The position numbers and the translations under genes are program-made. From an uncultured Clostridia bacterium (lineage in GTDB: Bacteria > Bacillota > Clostridia > TANB77 > CAG-508), in NCBI GenBank assembly GCA_947629995.1, contig CANRFX010000039.1:1-9860 (forward strand): a stretch of DNA of 9,860 bases, read 5' to 3'. Positions 1-5,465 of this stretch are shown here, in pieces (positions within the stretch are counted from its first letter, which is position 1; every line of letters begins with the position of its first letter). The notes beneath the pieces were generated by a model. That model saw only the letters and a list, made by a program, of their open reading frames with translations, did not search any database and was not told the origin of the DNA.

Positions 1-6
1 CCCGAT

Positions 7-75
7 GACAATTGTTGTCAAAATGCTCCGTCCCCAACGACAATATTGTCAAATTGCTCCGTCCCTATCGACAAT
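7..75. repeat. Tandem palindromic intergenic repeat (period 31-32 bp)
   Basis: Two near-identical units start at 7 and 39, and a truncated third starts at 70. Each begins with a palindrome around GACAAT/ATTGTC (GACAATATTGTC is perfect at 39-50) and continues AAA(A/T)TGCTCCGTCCC. The third unit keeps only GACAAT and runs into the 3' end of the neighbouring RNHCP gene, whose stop codon lies at 65-67. Similar GACGG/TTGTCA palindromes occur as dispersed REP-like elements in Firmicutes, but whether this is one cannot be told from two copies. The array may continue off the left edge. Confidence 0.6.
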
Positions 76-382
76 TTTTTGCTGATAATTCGATAATTAA
101 ATCCATATTATCATCTTTTGCCGCTTTATTTTTTCGAATTGCTCCACATTTTTTACATCTAAAAATTATCACATAACCTTTTTTTCCATCTATCTCTAAA
201 CTTATTGGTTCTAAATCGCCATGGCACTCTTCTTTTCTATCCCCTGGATTTTTGTCTATATGTTTTGAGTGTAAACAATAAGGACAATGATTTCTACAAG
301 AATATCCTAATTTTGGCACTTGTTTTCCACAATTATCACATATAAATTCTTCATCAATTTCAAAAAAATTTTTTTGTTCCAT
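65..382 (-). CDS. RNHCP domain zinc-ribbon protein
   Basis: A 105-residue protein with the motif that names the RNHCP family, at residues 30-34 and followed by YC. Paired cysteines C15/C18, C33/C36 and C76/C79, plus the CHG at 53-55, suggest two zinc-binding knuckles. The biochemical role of the family is not established; nucleic-acid binding would be an inference from the zinc ribbons. The start ATG follows AAAGG at very short spacing. The gene begins 29 bases after the stop of the nucleoside kinase on the same strand, with no terminator between, so the two are probably cotranscribed. Family assignment is secure; function is unknown. Confidence 0.85.
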   Translation of the reverse strand: MEQKNFFEIDEEFICDNCGKQVPKLGYSCRNHCPYCLHSKHIDKNPGDRKEECHGDLEPISLEIDGKKGYVIIFRCKKCGAIRKNKAAKDDNMDLIIELSAKNCR

Positions 383-411
383 TATCCTTTAATTATCCCT
401 CCGTTACTTCT

Positions 412-2052
412 CTAATATTTAAAATTTCCTCCACCTAGAAATTCTTTTAATAATGAATTATTTGGTATTAAATCTTGTGGTATAGATTCAAAATATTTTA
501 ACATATCAATTAGTCTTTTTGCTTCTGCATATTCAGGCTCTTCTTGCTTGATTTCTTCTAATAATGGAATAGCAATTGTTTTTAAAGCCCCTAATTCATA
601 TATTAAAGAAGTATTAAATATGCTGTCTGCCTCTTCTTGATATGGGAAAATGTTTTTTTCTTCCCCTCTATTTACCATGTGCCAAGTACTAATGGTATGT
701 TTTGCACTATAACCTCTAAATTGATAATCCCTTACTATTCTTCTAATTAATCTAGTATCTGTTGTTGATATTCTATTGTATCTATCCATATTTAAAACTG
801 TTAAAGCACTAATATAAATTTTGTATTTTTGATCTTTTGCAATCTTACTTGTTAATTTATCATTTAAACAATGAATTCCTTCAACTACTAGGATTTCATC
901 TGGTTCTAATTTTAGTTTTTCCCCTTTATACTTTTTAGTTCCTTCAAAAAAATCAAATTCTGGCATTTCAACTTCTTCACCATTTAATAGTTTGGTTAAA
1001 TGATCATTAAATAATTCTAAGTCAATTGCTTCTATACATTCAAAATCATACTCACCATTTTCATCTTTTGGGTTATCTTTTCTTTCTACAAAATAATTGT
1101 CTACAGATATTGTTACAGGTTTAATTCTATTTATTCTTAATTGAATTCCTAATCTTTGAGCAAAGGTTGTTTTACCAGATGAAGATGGTCCCGCAATTAA
1201 TACTATTTTTACATTTCTATTTTTAGCAATATTATCTGCAATGTTTGCAATTTTCTTTTCGTGTAGGGCTTCGTCTAGCATTATGATATCTTTTACTGTT
1301 CCTTCATTTATTGCTTTATTTAGCTTATAAACAGTATTTACATTTAAAATCTTATGAATATCATCATATTCCTCTAATGCCCATGCCAATTTTTTTGTCT
1401 GTAATAATTTTGGCAATTCTTCTGGTCTGCTAGAATCTGGGTACCTTAATAATAATCCATCATCATAAGGCACAATTTCAAATATATTTGTAATTCCTGT
1501 TCTGTTTGCTAAAGTTCCATAACAATAATTAAAGTAATCTTCACAATAGTACATATATATTTCTTGATTTTCTTTTAAATCAAGTTGTAATTTTCCTCTT
1601 ACAGTATGATATTTTTTGAAAAATTCTTCTGCTTCTTTTCGATTCATAATGACTTGTTCAATTTTTAAATCTTTTTCTATTATTTCTCTCATGCGGTTAG
1701 TTAAGTTTTTTACCAATTCTTCTGTTATTTCTATATTTTCAATTTCAAAAAACATAGAATTAGTTAATTGATAATTTACAATCATTGACTTATCTGGATA
1801 TAATTCTTCAAATGCTTTTCCTAAAATATATACTAATGTTCTTCTATATATTTTTGTTCCTTCTTTTGATGCAATATCAATTAGTTTTATTTTCCCATCT
1901 TTGTTAATTTTATAACCTAAATTTACATATTCATTATTAAAAGTTGCTCCAATAACAGCATGCTCACTTTTTTTAATTTCTTCTTGCAATAATTCCTGTA
2001 TTGTTATATTTTCTTTTGCTTCCAATATTTTGTCATTGTATTGTACTTTCAT
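412..2052 (-). CDS. TGS-domain nucleoside kinase (uridine kinase/phosphoribulokinase family)
   Basis: A 546-residue cytoplasmic kinase. Residues 1-60 resemble the ubiquitin-like TGS domain of threonyl-tRNA synthetase, and about 60-220 look like the second additional (SAD-like) domain that often follows it. The C-terminal half is a uridine kinase/phosphoribulokinase P-loop domain: Walker A GPSSSGKTT at 288-296, SVDNYF at 316-321 as in uridine kinase, VVEGIHCLN at 389-397 and TRLIRRIVRD at 433-442. Long proteins with this fused architecture are common in Clostridia and usually annotated as nucleoside kinase or uridine kinase; by family the activity would be ATP-dependent phosphorylation of a nucleoside, with uridine/cytidine only a guess here. 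The start is fixed by AGGAGG at 2059-2064, six bases from the ATG. A good sigma-A-type promoter lies upstream. The RNHCP gene follows in the same transcription unit. Confidence 0.85.
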   Translation of the reverse strand: MKVQYNDKILEAKENITIQELLQEEIKKSEHAVIGATFNNEYVNLGYKINKDGKIKLIDIASKEGTKIYRRTLVYILGKAFEELYPDKSMIVNYQLTNSMFFEIENIEITEELVKNLTNRMREIIEKDLKIEQVIMNRKEAEEFFKKYHTVRGKLQLDLKENQEIYMYYCEDYFNYCYGTLANRTGITNIFEIVPYDDGLLLRYPDSSRPEELPKLLQTKKLAWALEEYDDIHKILNVNTVYKLNKAINEGTVKDIIMLDEALHEKKIANIADNIAKNRNVKIVLIAGPSSSGKTTFAQRLGIQLRINRIKPVTISVDNYFVERKDNPKDENGEYDFECIEAIDLELFNDHLTKLLNGEEVEMPEFDFFEGTKKYKGEKLKLEPDEILVVEGIHCLNDKLTSKIAKDQKYKIYISALTVLNMDRYNRISTTDTRLIRRIVRDYQFRGYSAKHTISTWHMVNRGEEKNIFPYQEEADSIFNTSLIYELGALKTIAIPLLEEIKQEEPEYAEAKRLIDMLKYFESIPQDLIPNNSLLKEFLGGGNFKY

Positions 2053-2080
2053 AAATTTCCTCCTTTTGTTCCATAAATTT

Positions 2081-2109
2081 ATTTTACCTTAAATATAAAT
2101 ATAAGTCAA
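2081..2109 (-). promoter_or_regulatory. Promoter of the nucleoside kinase/RNHCP unit
   Basis: Read on the minus strand: -35 TTGACT (2104-2109), a 17-base spacer, -10 TAAAAT (2081-2086). Transcription would start about 25 bases before the kinase start codon. The divergent spore-protein gene begins about 65 bases away on the other strand. Confidence 0.75.
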
Positions 2110-2173
2110 ATTGTTATAAAACGATTCTTTTATGGATATACTTTTATAAATATGCAAATTTAGGAGGTTTAGT

Positions 2174-2356
2174 ATGGATTTAGAGAGAATTAATAATATT
2201 ATTAATCAAAATGAAAAATTTGATGTCTTTTATGATGAAAGAGCTGTTTGGATTCAGGAAATTAATGAGGACAACCAAATGGCTAAAATAGGTTTTGTTG
2301 ACAATTTTGAAGAAAAAGATGTTTTTATTAAAGATTTATATGAAAGAAGTTTATAA
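2174..2356 (+). CDS. sspH: Small acid-soluble spore protein, SspH-like
   Basis: A 60-residue acidic protein whose whole length follows the pattern of the H-type small acid-soluble spore protein family: an N-terminal helix ending in an E/N-rich turn, then FDVFYDERAVWIQEIN and a central AKIGFVDN, and a C-terminal VFIKDLYE that aligns with the VPV-x-x-L-E ending of SspH. Such proteins are made in the forespore and packed into the spore core. AGGAGG at 2162-2167 lies six bases before the ATG. No convincing forespore sigma-factor promoter could be picked out, only an AT-rich TATACT-like stretch near 2138-2143. The gene ends four bases before a strong hairpin. Assigned from pattern and size; similarity is moderate. 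Confidence 0.7.
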   Translation: MDLERINNIINQNEKFDVFYDERAVWIQEINEDNQMAKIGFVDNFEEKDVFIKDLYERSL

Positions 2357-2359
2357 AAT

Positions 2360-2401
2360 TATAAGTTCTGCTAGAAATTAACTTTTTTAGCAGAACTTAT
2401 A
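2360..2401. terminator. Bidirectional hairpin terminator
   Basis: A perfect inverted repeat of 14 bp (arms 2360-2373 and 2388-2401, ATAAGTTCTGCTA and its complement) around a 14-base loop. It sits between the convergent ends of the sspH-like gene and the ribbon-helix-helix gene and has T/A-rich flanks on both sides, so it probably serves both. Confidence 0.8.
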
Positions 2402-2403
2402 TA

Positions 2404-2742
2404 TTATTTGTCATCATATTTTTCTAAACCTGTTTTAATCGCAATGTTTAGTATTTTAGAAATTGATATTCCGTATTTTTCTCTTAATTCTTCTAGCTTT
2501 TTGTAAGTTGACTCTCTTATAATAATTGATCTTGCTACATTTATTTCGTTTCTATCTTTACAGTAAATTACAACTTTATCTTCTAATTTTAAATCATCTA
2601 CACATGCATCAATTATTTTATTAATAGAACCATCTAATTCTTTTTTAGATATTTCTTTCAATCTATCATATAATTTACCTTCAATCTCTGCTGATTTTTT
2701 TATCCATCTTTCCTTGCTATAAAATCTTTCATACCATTCCAT
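2404..2742 (-). CDS. Small protein with two ribbon-helix-helix-like segments
   Basis: A protein of 112 residues from the ATG at 2740-2742. I prefer this start over the in-frame ATG at 2749-2751, because AGGAG (2752-2756) abuts the latter but lies nine bases from the former. Two segments have the same layout, a short polar strand, then a charged helix, a turn and a second amphipathic helix: residues about 16-52 and 70-109 (SIIIRESTYKKLEELREKY, then GISISKILNIAIKTGL). The second is a good fit to the ribbon-helix-helix DNA-binding fold of CopG/Arc-type proteins, and the first is a weaker version of it. Two segments in one chain could make a self-contained pseudo-dimer. No toxin partner is adjacent. 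It lies directly upstream of, and divergent from, the DGR operon, so a regulatory link is possible but only inferred from position. Confidence 0.6.
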   Translation of the reverse strand: MEWYERFYSKERWIKKSAEIEGKLYDRLKEISKKELDGSINKIIDACVDDLKLEDKVVIYCKDRNEINVARSIIIRESTYKKLEELREKYGISISKILNIAIKTGLEKYDDK

Positions 2743-2773
2743 AATTCGCATCTCCTATTACTTTTTTGCTTTT

Positions 2774-2802
2774 ATTATACAATAACTACTTCCTACTTTA
2801 AA
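2774..2802 (-). promoter_or_regulatory. Promoter of the ribbon-helix-helix gene
   Basis: On the minus strand: -35-like TTTAAA (2797-2802), a 17-base spacer and a perfect -10 TATAAT (2774-2779). It lies about 30 bases upstream of the chosen start codon. Confidence 0.6.
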
Positions 2803-2813
2803 TTACCTTTTAT

Positions 2814-2882
2814 TTCCAGTTTTTTAACCTAAAAGGGTTGATTTTTTATTTTTTTTGTTTTATAATATCCTAAAAACTGGAA
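2814..2882. repeat. Inverted repeat enclosing the DGR operon promoter
   Basis: TTCCAGTTTTTTA at 2814-2826 is matched by its near-perfect complement TAAAAACTGGAA at 2871-2882, one A shorter. A smaller inverted repeat, AACC-TAAAAG-GGTT, lies at 2826-2839 just inside. The -35 and -10 elements of the DGR operon fall between the arms and the predicted transcription start lies at the right arm. It could be an operator or an element boundary; the sequence alone does not decide. Confidence 0.5.
2838..2866 (+). promoter_or_regulatory. Promoter of the msl-avd-RT operon
   Basis: -35 TTGATT (2838-2843), exactly 17 bases of T-rich spacer, then a perfect -10 TATAAT (2861-2866). Predicted start of transcription is near 2873, about 25 bases before the first start codon. 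Confidence 0.8.
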
Positions 2883-2897
2883 GAAAGGAATTTATTT

Positions 2898-3317
2898 ATG
2901 AGTAAATTATATGAAAAATATTTATCTCTAAAAAGACAAGATTCTTCTACTTTATATCTATTTAAAAATGGTATTTTTTATATTTTCTTAGACGAAGATG
3001 CAAAAAAAATGTCTACACTTCTTAATTTAAAATTAACTAATTTAAATGAATCTGTTTTAAAATGTGGTTTTCCTATAAATAATTTATCAAAATATTCTAA
3101 TTTAATTAATTTATCTGGATACAAAGTCAGCATTGTTGATTCTTCTTCAAACGAGATTCATTCTAGTAATGAATATATTTTAAATTCAAAAGTCAAAGAT
3201 TTTGTTCAAGAAGTATCTAATATTGATTTGAATACTTTATCAATTAGTGAAGCCTATTCATTTATTGAAGATATAAATAAACAAGCAAAAGAATTTGTGA
3301 AGGAGATGAAATTTTAA
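2898..3317 (+). CDS. MutS domain-I-like DGR accessory protein (MSL type)
   Basis: A 139-residue protein. Residues 4-85 follow the pattern of MutS domain I, the N-terminal mismatch-recognition domain: LYEKYLSLKRQ, then TLYLFKNGIFYIFLDEDA, KLTNL, a CGFP equivalent to the MutS AGIP/CGVP, and GYKVSIVD at the end. MutS reads a mispair with the Phe-x-Glu of GDFYELF; here the Phe is kept (F27) but the Glu is replaced by Ile (I29). The remaining 50 residues are predicted helical and charged. There is no connector, lever, clamp or ATPase domain, so it is a free-standing domain and not a truncated MutS: it has its own RBS (AAAGGAA near 2884-2890) and is first in the DGR operon. I recall MutS-like genes (MSL) being reported next to a subset of DGRs. 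A role on TR cDNA/VR heteroduplexes is inference. Confidence 0.75.
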   Translation: MSKLYEKYLSLKRQDSSTLYLFKNGIFYIFLDEDAKKMSTLLNLKLTNLNESVLKCGFPINNLSKYSNLINLSGYKVSIVDSSSNEIHSSNEYILNSKVKDFVQEVSNIDLNTLSISEAYSFIEDINKQAKEFVKEMKF

Positions 3318-3322
3318 ATATT

Positions 3323-3700
3323 ATGAATACGACTACAAAACAGACTAATAATCAAAGTAACTTAAAAATTTATCAAAAATATTTACAATTAATCTATTAT
3401 TCAAATGATATTGTTAGAAAATATCCAAAATGTGAAAATTTCACTCTCGTAGCTGAAATTAAAAATTCCTTATATACTGGTTTAAGAAATTTGATGTATT
3501 CTATTAAAAGTTATCAAAAGCAAGATAAATTAAAATATTTAAATGAATTGGACATTCAATTAAACTTATTAAAAATTCATGTTAGATTATCATATAAATA
3601 CAAATATATTTCAATGCAAAATTACCAAACATGGAGTACTCTTATTACAGATATTTGCAATATGCTAGGAGGTTGGATTAGTTCATGCATAAAAAGATAA
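3323..3700 (+). CDS. avd: DGR accessory variability determinant (Avd), four-helix bundle
   Basis: A 125-residue, basic, helical protein with the features of Avd: a run of four amphipathic helices, VRLSYKYKYIS at 87-97, and the conserved C-terminal MLGGWI at 114-119. In the Bordetella phage DGR, Avd forms a pentameric barrel of four-helix bundles that binds RT and the TR RNA and is needed for cDNA synthesis. The start is five bases after the stop of the MutS-like gene. The only purine-rich site is AGGAG at 3301-3305, inside that gene and 17 bases away, so translation is probably coupled. The 3' end overlaps the RT start by 16 bases and contains the RT ribosome binding site. Confidence 0.9.
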   Translation: MNTTTKQTNNQSNLKIYQKYLQLIYYSNDIVRKYPKCENFTLVAEIKNSLYTGLRNLMYSIKSYQKQDKLKYLNELDIQLNLLKIHVRLSYKYKYISMQNYQTWSTLITDICNMLGGWISSCIKR

Positions 3701-4779
3701 AAAATGTATTTAATGAAAAACTAACATTTGAAAAATTAATTCAAGCTCACTACCGTGCTAGAAACCATAAAACTTACAAAGCTGAAGTTATTAAATACGA
3801 ACTTAATTTAGAAAATAATATTATTAATTTAATAAATAATCTAAGAAATAAAACTTATCGTCTAGGAAAATATTTTACTTTTAAGGTCTATGATCCAAAA
3901 GAAAGAGATATTAAAGCCCTTCCATATAAAGATAGAATAGTACATCAATGGTATATAGAAGAATTTATAAAGCCCTATATTGTACCCAAATTTATTCACA
4001 CTACTTTCGCTTGTTTAGAAAATCGTGGAACCCATAAAGCTGTTGAAGAAGTTCAAAAACAAATGCGTATTTTTAAAAGAAATTTTGGTGATTTTTGGAT
4101 TTTAAAGTGTGATATTAAAAAATTTTTTTATAGCATTAATCCTGATATTTTATTTTCTATAATGAAAAAATACATTGAAGACCCAGATTTATTATATTTA
4201 ACTAAAATTTTAATTTATGATGAAAATTCTAAAATAGGTATTCCAATTGGAAATTATACTAGTCAATTTTTTGCAAATATATATTTAAATGAATTAGATC
4301 AATATGTAAAACGCAAACTTAAAATAAAGTATTATGTCCGTTATATGGATGACTTTGTTTTTATTTTGAAATCAAAACAAGATTGTATAAGAATAAAAAA
4401 AATAGTTGAAAAATTTTTAATGGAAAATTTAAAATTAGAACTAAATAGTAAATCTAGATATTACCCTTATAAAATGGGAGTAAATTTTTGTGGATATAGA
4501 ATTTTTACTACCCACCGACTTCTTAGAACTTCTAGTAAAAAGAAGATTAAGAAAAATGTTAAGATATGGAATAAACAATATGAAAAAAATTCTTTAGATT
4601 TTGAACATACTCTCCAAAGTTTAAATTCTTGGCTTGGTCATTCTAGCCATTGCAATTCTTATAAATTACAACAAAAAATATTAAATAATTGCAATTTTCT
4701 TTTTACACCAAAGAGCAATAAGCAAATAGAAGATAATTTTATTTATGATATAGAAAATTATAAAAAAACTGATATTTAG
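3685..4779 (+). CDS. DGR reverse transcriptase
   Basis: A 364-residue RT consisting of fingers, palm and a short thumb, with no maturase, HNH or integrase domain. The palm has the first catalytic Asp in KCDIKKFF (D143) and the YMDD box at 220-223 (D222, D223). Between them lies IGNYTSQ at 188-194, which matches the IGxxxSQ form diagnostic of DGR RTs; group II intron and retroviral enzymes have QGxxxSP. This residue pair is thought to favour the enzyme's low fidelity opposite template adenines. It would copy the TR RNA into mutated cDNA together with Avd. The ATG at 3685 is 12 bases after AGGAGG (3667-3672) and inside the end of avd. The TAG stop lies within the first arm of the terminator hairpin. 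Confidence 0.95.
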   Translation: MHKKIKNVFNEKLTFEKLIQAHYRARNHKTYKAEVIKYELNLENNIINLINNLRNKTYRLGKYFTFKVYDPKERDIKALPYKDRIVHQWYIEEFIKPYIVPKFIHTTFACLENRGTHKAVEEVQKQMRIFKRNFGDFWILKCDIKKFFYSINPDILFSIMKKYIEDPDLLYLTKILIYDENSKIGIPIGNYTSQFFANIYLNELDQYVKRKLKIKYYVRYMDDFVFILKSKQDCIRIKKIVEKFLMENLKLELNSKSRYYPYKMGVNFCGYRIFTTHRLLRTSSKKKIKKNVKIWNKQYEKNSLDFEHTLQSLNSWLGHSSHCNSYKLQQKILNNCNFLFTPKSNKQIEDNFIYDIENYKKTDI

Positions 4780-4812
4780 GAAATTCCCGTAACCTAAATA
4801 CCAGTTTTTTTT
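4762..4812. terminator. Bidirectional terminator between RT and TR RNA
   Basis: A long hairpin: arm 4763-4780 (AAAAAACTG-A-TATTTAGG), loop 4781-4792, arm 4793-4810 (CCTAAATA-C-CAGTTTTTT), with a single mismatch. It is followed by a T tract in both directions because of the A and T runs at the bases. It would end the RT operon on the + strand, and also any minus-strand transcript running through the TR. The RT stop codon is part of the first arm. Confidence 0.85.
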
Positions 4813-5174
4813 CGTAATTTTGGATTTTCAAAATTTACTCAAACAAAATTACTGTTTATGTGTTTATGGTATAAAATCAAGTTTATACCAATGGAATTAA
4901 ACTTCTTTGATACAAATCTAATGATAAATTAATTATCATAATTACTCGACAATGTCCGTAAACAATTGTCCCTCTGAGATAGATTCCTTTGTGAATCTTT
5001 GTGTATCGAAGTGCTCAGCAACCAGCCAAGACCACACGGAACGATTTGTTGTTGTTGCTATTGCCATTGTTGTTGTTCGCATAGAACACGCCCGCATTGG
5101 TACCATTATTGTAATTGCCCCCACGTTTGAAGAACGGATTAGTCGGGTTCACGAAGTTAGAGTAGTACAGTTTA
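4763..5174 (-). ncRNA. Predicted DGR template RNA (TR plus downstream spacer)
   Basis: Inferred non-coding RNA of about 410 bases. On the minus strand a perfect -10 TATAAT lies at 5181-5186, putting a start near 5174, only a few bases before the TR; no good -35 is visible, and a GC-rich hairpin occupies that place. Alternatively the RNA could be processed from target-gene readthrough. It would contain the TR (5166 to 5009) and then about 200 AT-rich bases, ending at the 4762-4812 hairpin. The spacer holds two hairpins: TGGTATAAA with its 9-bp complement (4867-4890, loop 4876-4881) and ATGATAA with its complement (4921-4939). In studied DGRs a structured RNA 3' of the TR primes cDNA synthesis and binds RT-Avd. 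Neither the promoter nor the ends are shown by sequence alone. Confidence 0.55.
5009..5166 (-). repeat. DGR template repeat (TR)
   Basis: A 158-bp block that aligns without gaps to 5308-5465. Read on the minus strand in the target frame it encodes an Asn-rich version of the target C-terminus, rich in AAC and AAT codons, and ends in the same SFRVVLAGC and TGA stop. All 25 differences from the VR are at TR adenines (42 adenines in the variable part). The 37 bp at 5009-5045, which include the stop codon, are identical and correspond to the initiation-of-mutagenic-homology region. GC content at the non-adenine positions is far above the surroundings. Open frames crossing this block are not genes. 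Confidence 0.97.
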
Positions 5175-5191
5175 ATCCCAATTATATTTCA

Positions 5192-5207
5192 GGGTGCTTA
5201 CGCACCC
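5192..5207. other. GC-rich hairpin between VR and TR
   Basis: A 6-bp stem GGGTGC/GCACCC around a 4-base loop, the only GC-rich hairpin in an AT-rich spacer. Read on the minus (sense) strand the loop is GTAA, a GNRA-type tetraloop. DGR target sites in Bordetella phage carry a GC-rich hairpin or cruciform just 3' of the VR; this one is about 100 bases from the VR end and immediately 5' of the TR, so equivalence is doubtful. On the + strand it is followed by CTTTT and could act as a weak terminator. Confidence 0.45.
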
Positions 5208-5243
5208 CTTTTAACTTAAGTTTTAAAGCCCTACCCGTATTTT

Positions 5244-5314
5244 AGCACTTTATACGTCCGGGTTTGTGCCGATAAAAAGGGAAGCAAGGGTCAAGGTCAC
5301 CCAATCAAAGTGCT
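5244..5314. repeat. 8-bp inverted repeat at the 3' edge of the VR
   Basis: AGCACTTT (5244-5251) and AAAGTGCT (5307-5314) are perfect complements 55 bases apart. The right arm straddles the stop codon and the outer edge of VR homology. Eight bases could match by chance in an AT-rich spacer of this size. A weak GGGT/ACCC stem lies inside, close to the VR edge. Confidence 0.3.
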
Positions 5315-5465
5315 CAGCAACCAGCCAAGACCACACGGAACGATAAGTCGTCGTAGCTAGTGCCATGGCCGTAGCCCGCACAGAACACGCCCGCACCGGC
5401 ACCATTACTGTAACTGCCCCCACGTATGAAGAACGGACCAGGCGGGAACACGAAGTAAGAGTAGT
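5308..5465 (-). repeat. DGR variable repeat (VR)
   Basis: The 3' end of the target gene, gap-free match to the TR. It holds 25 substitutions, all where the TR sense strand has A: 14 to G, 8 to T, 3 to C. They alter 19 codons between residues 568 and 605 of the target and create no stop codon. The identical segment 5308-5344 includes the last codons and the stop and continues six bases past it. Confidence 0.97.

Noticed and set aside
2404..2751. Antitoxin of a toxin-antitoxin pair
   Set aside because: The RHH fold would fit, but no adjacent toxin gene is present: the neighbours are the sspH-like gene and the DGR operon, both on the other strand.
2898..3317. Fragment of a decayed full-length MutS gene
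   Set aside because: It has its own promoter, RBS and stop, is packed into the avd-RT operon, and no MutS clamp or ATPase remnants follow it.
3685..4779. Group II intron or retron reverse transcriptase
   Set aside because: There is no maturase or endonuclease domain, no intron RNA ends, and no retron msr/msd. The IGxxxSQ motif, Avd and the TR/VR pair identify a DGR.
4942..5245. Open frames on both strands across the template repeat
   Set aside because: They are by-products of the TR: its AAC/AAT-rich sequence lacks stops in several frames. They have no RBS and no family resemblance; the block is explained as a DGR template.
5009..5465. CRISPR array or simple gene-end duplication
   Set aside because: There are only two copies of 158 bp, and all differences are at adenines of one copy; a plain duplication would diverge at all bases.
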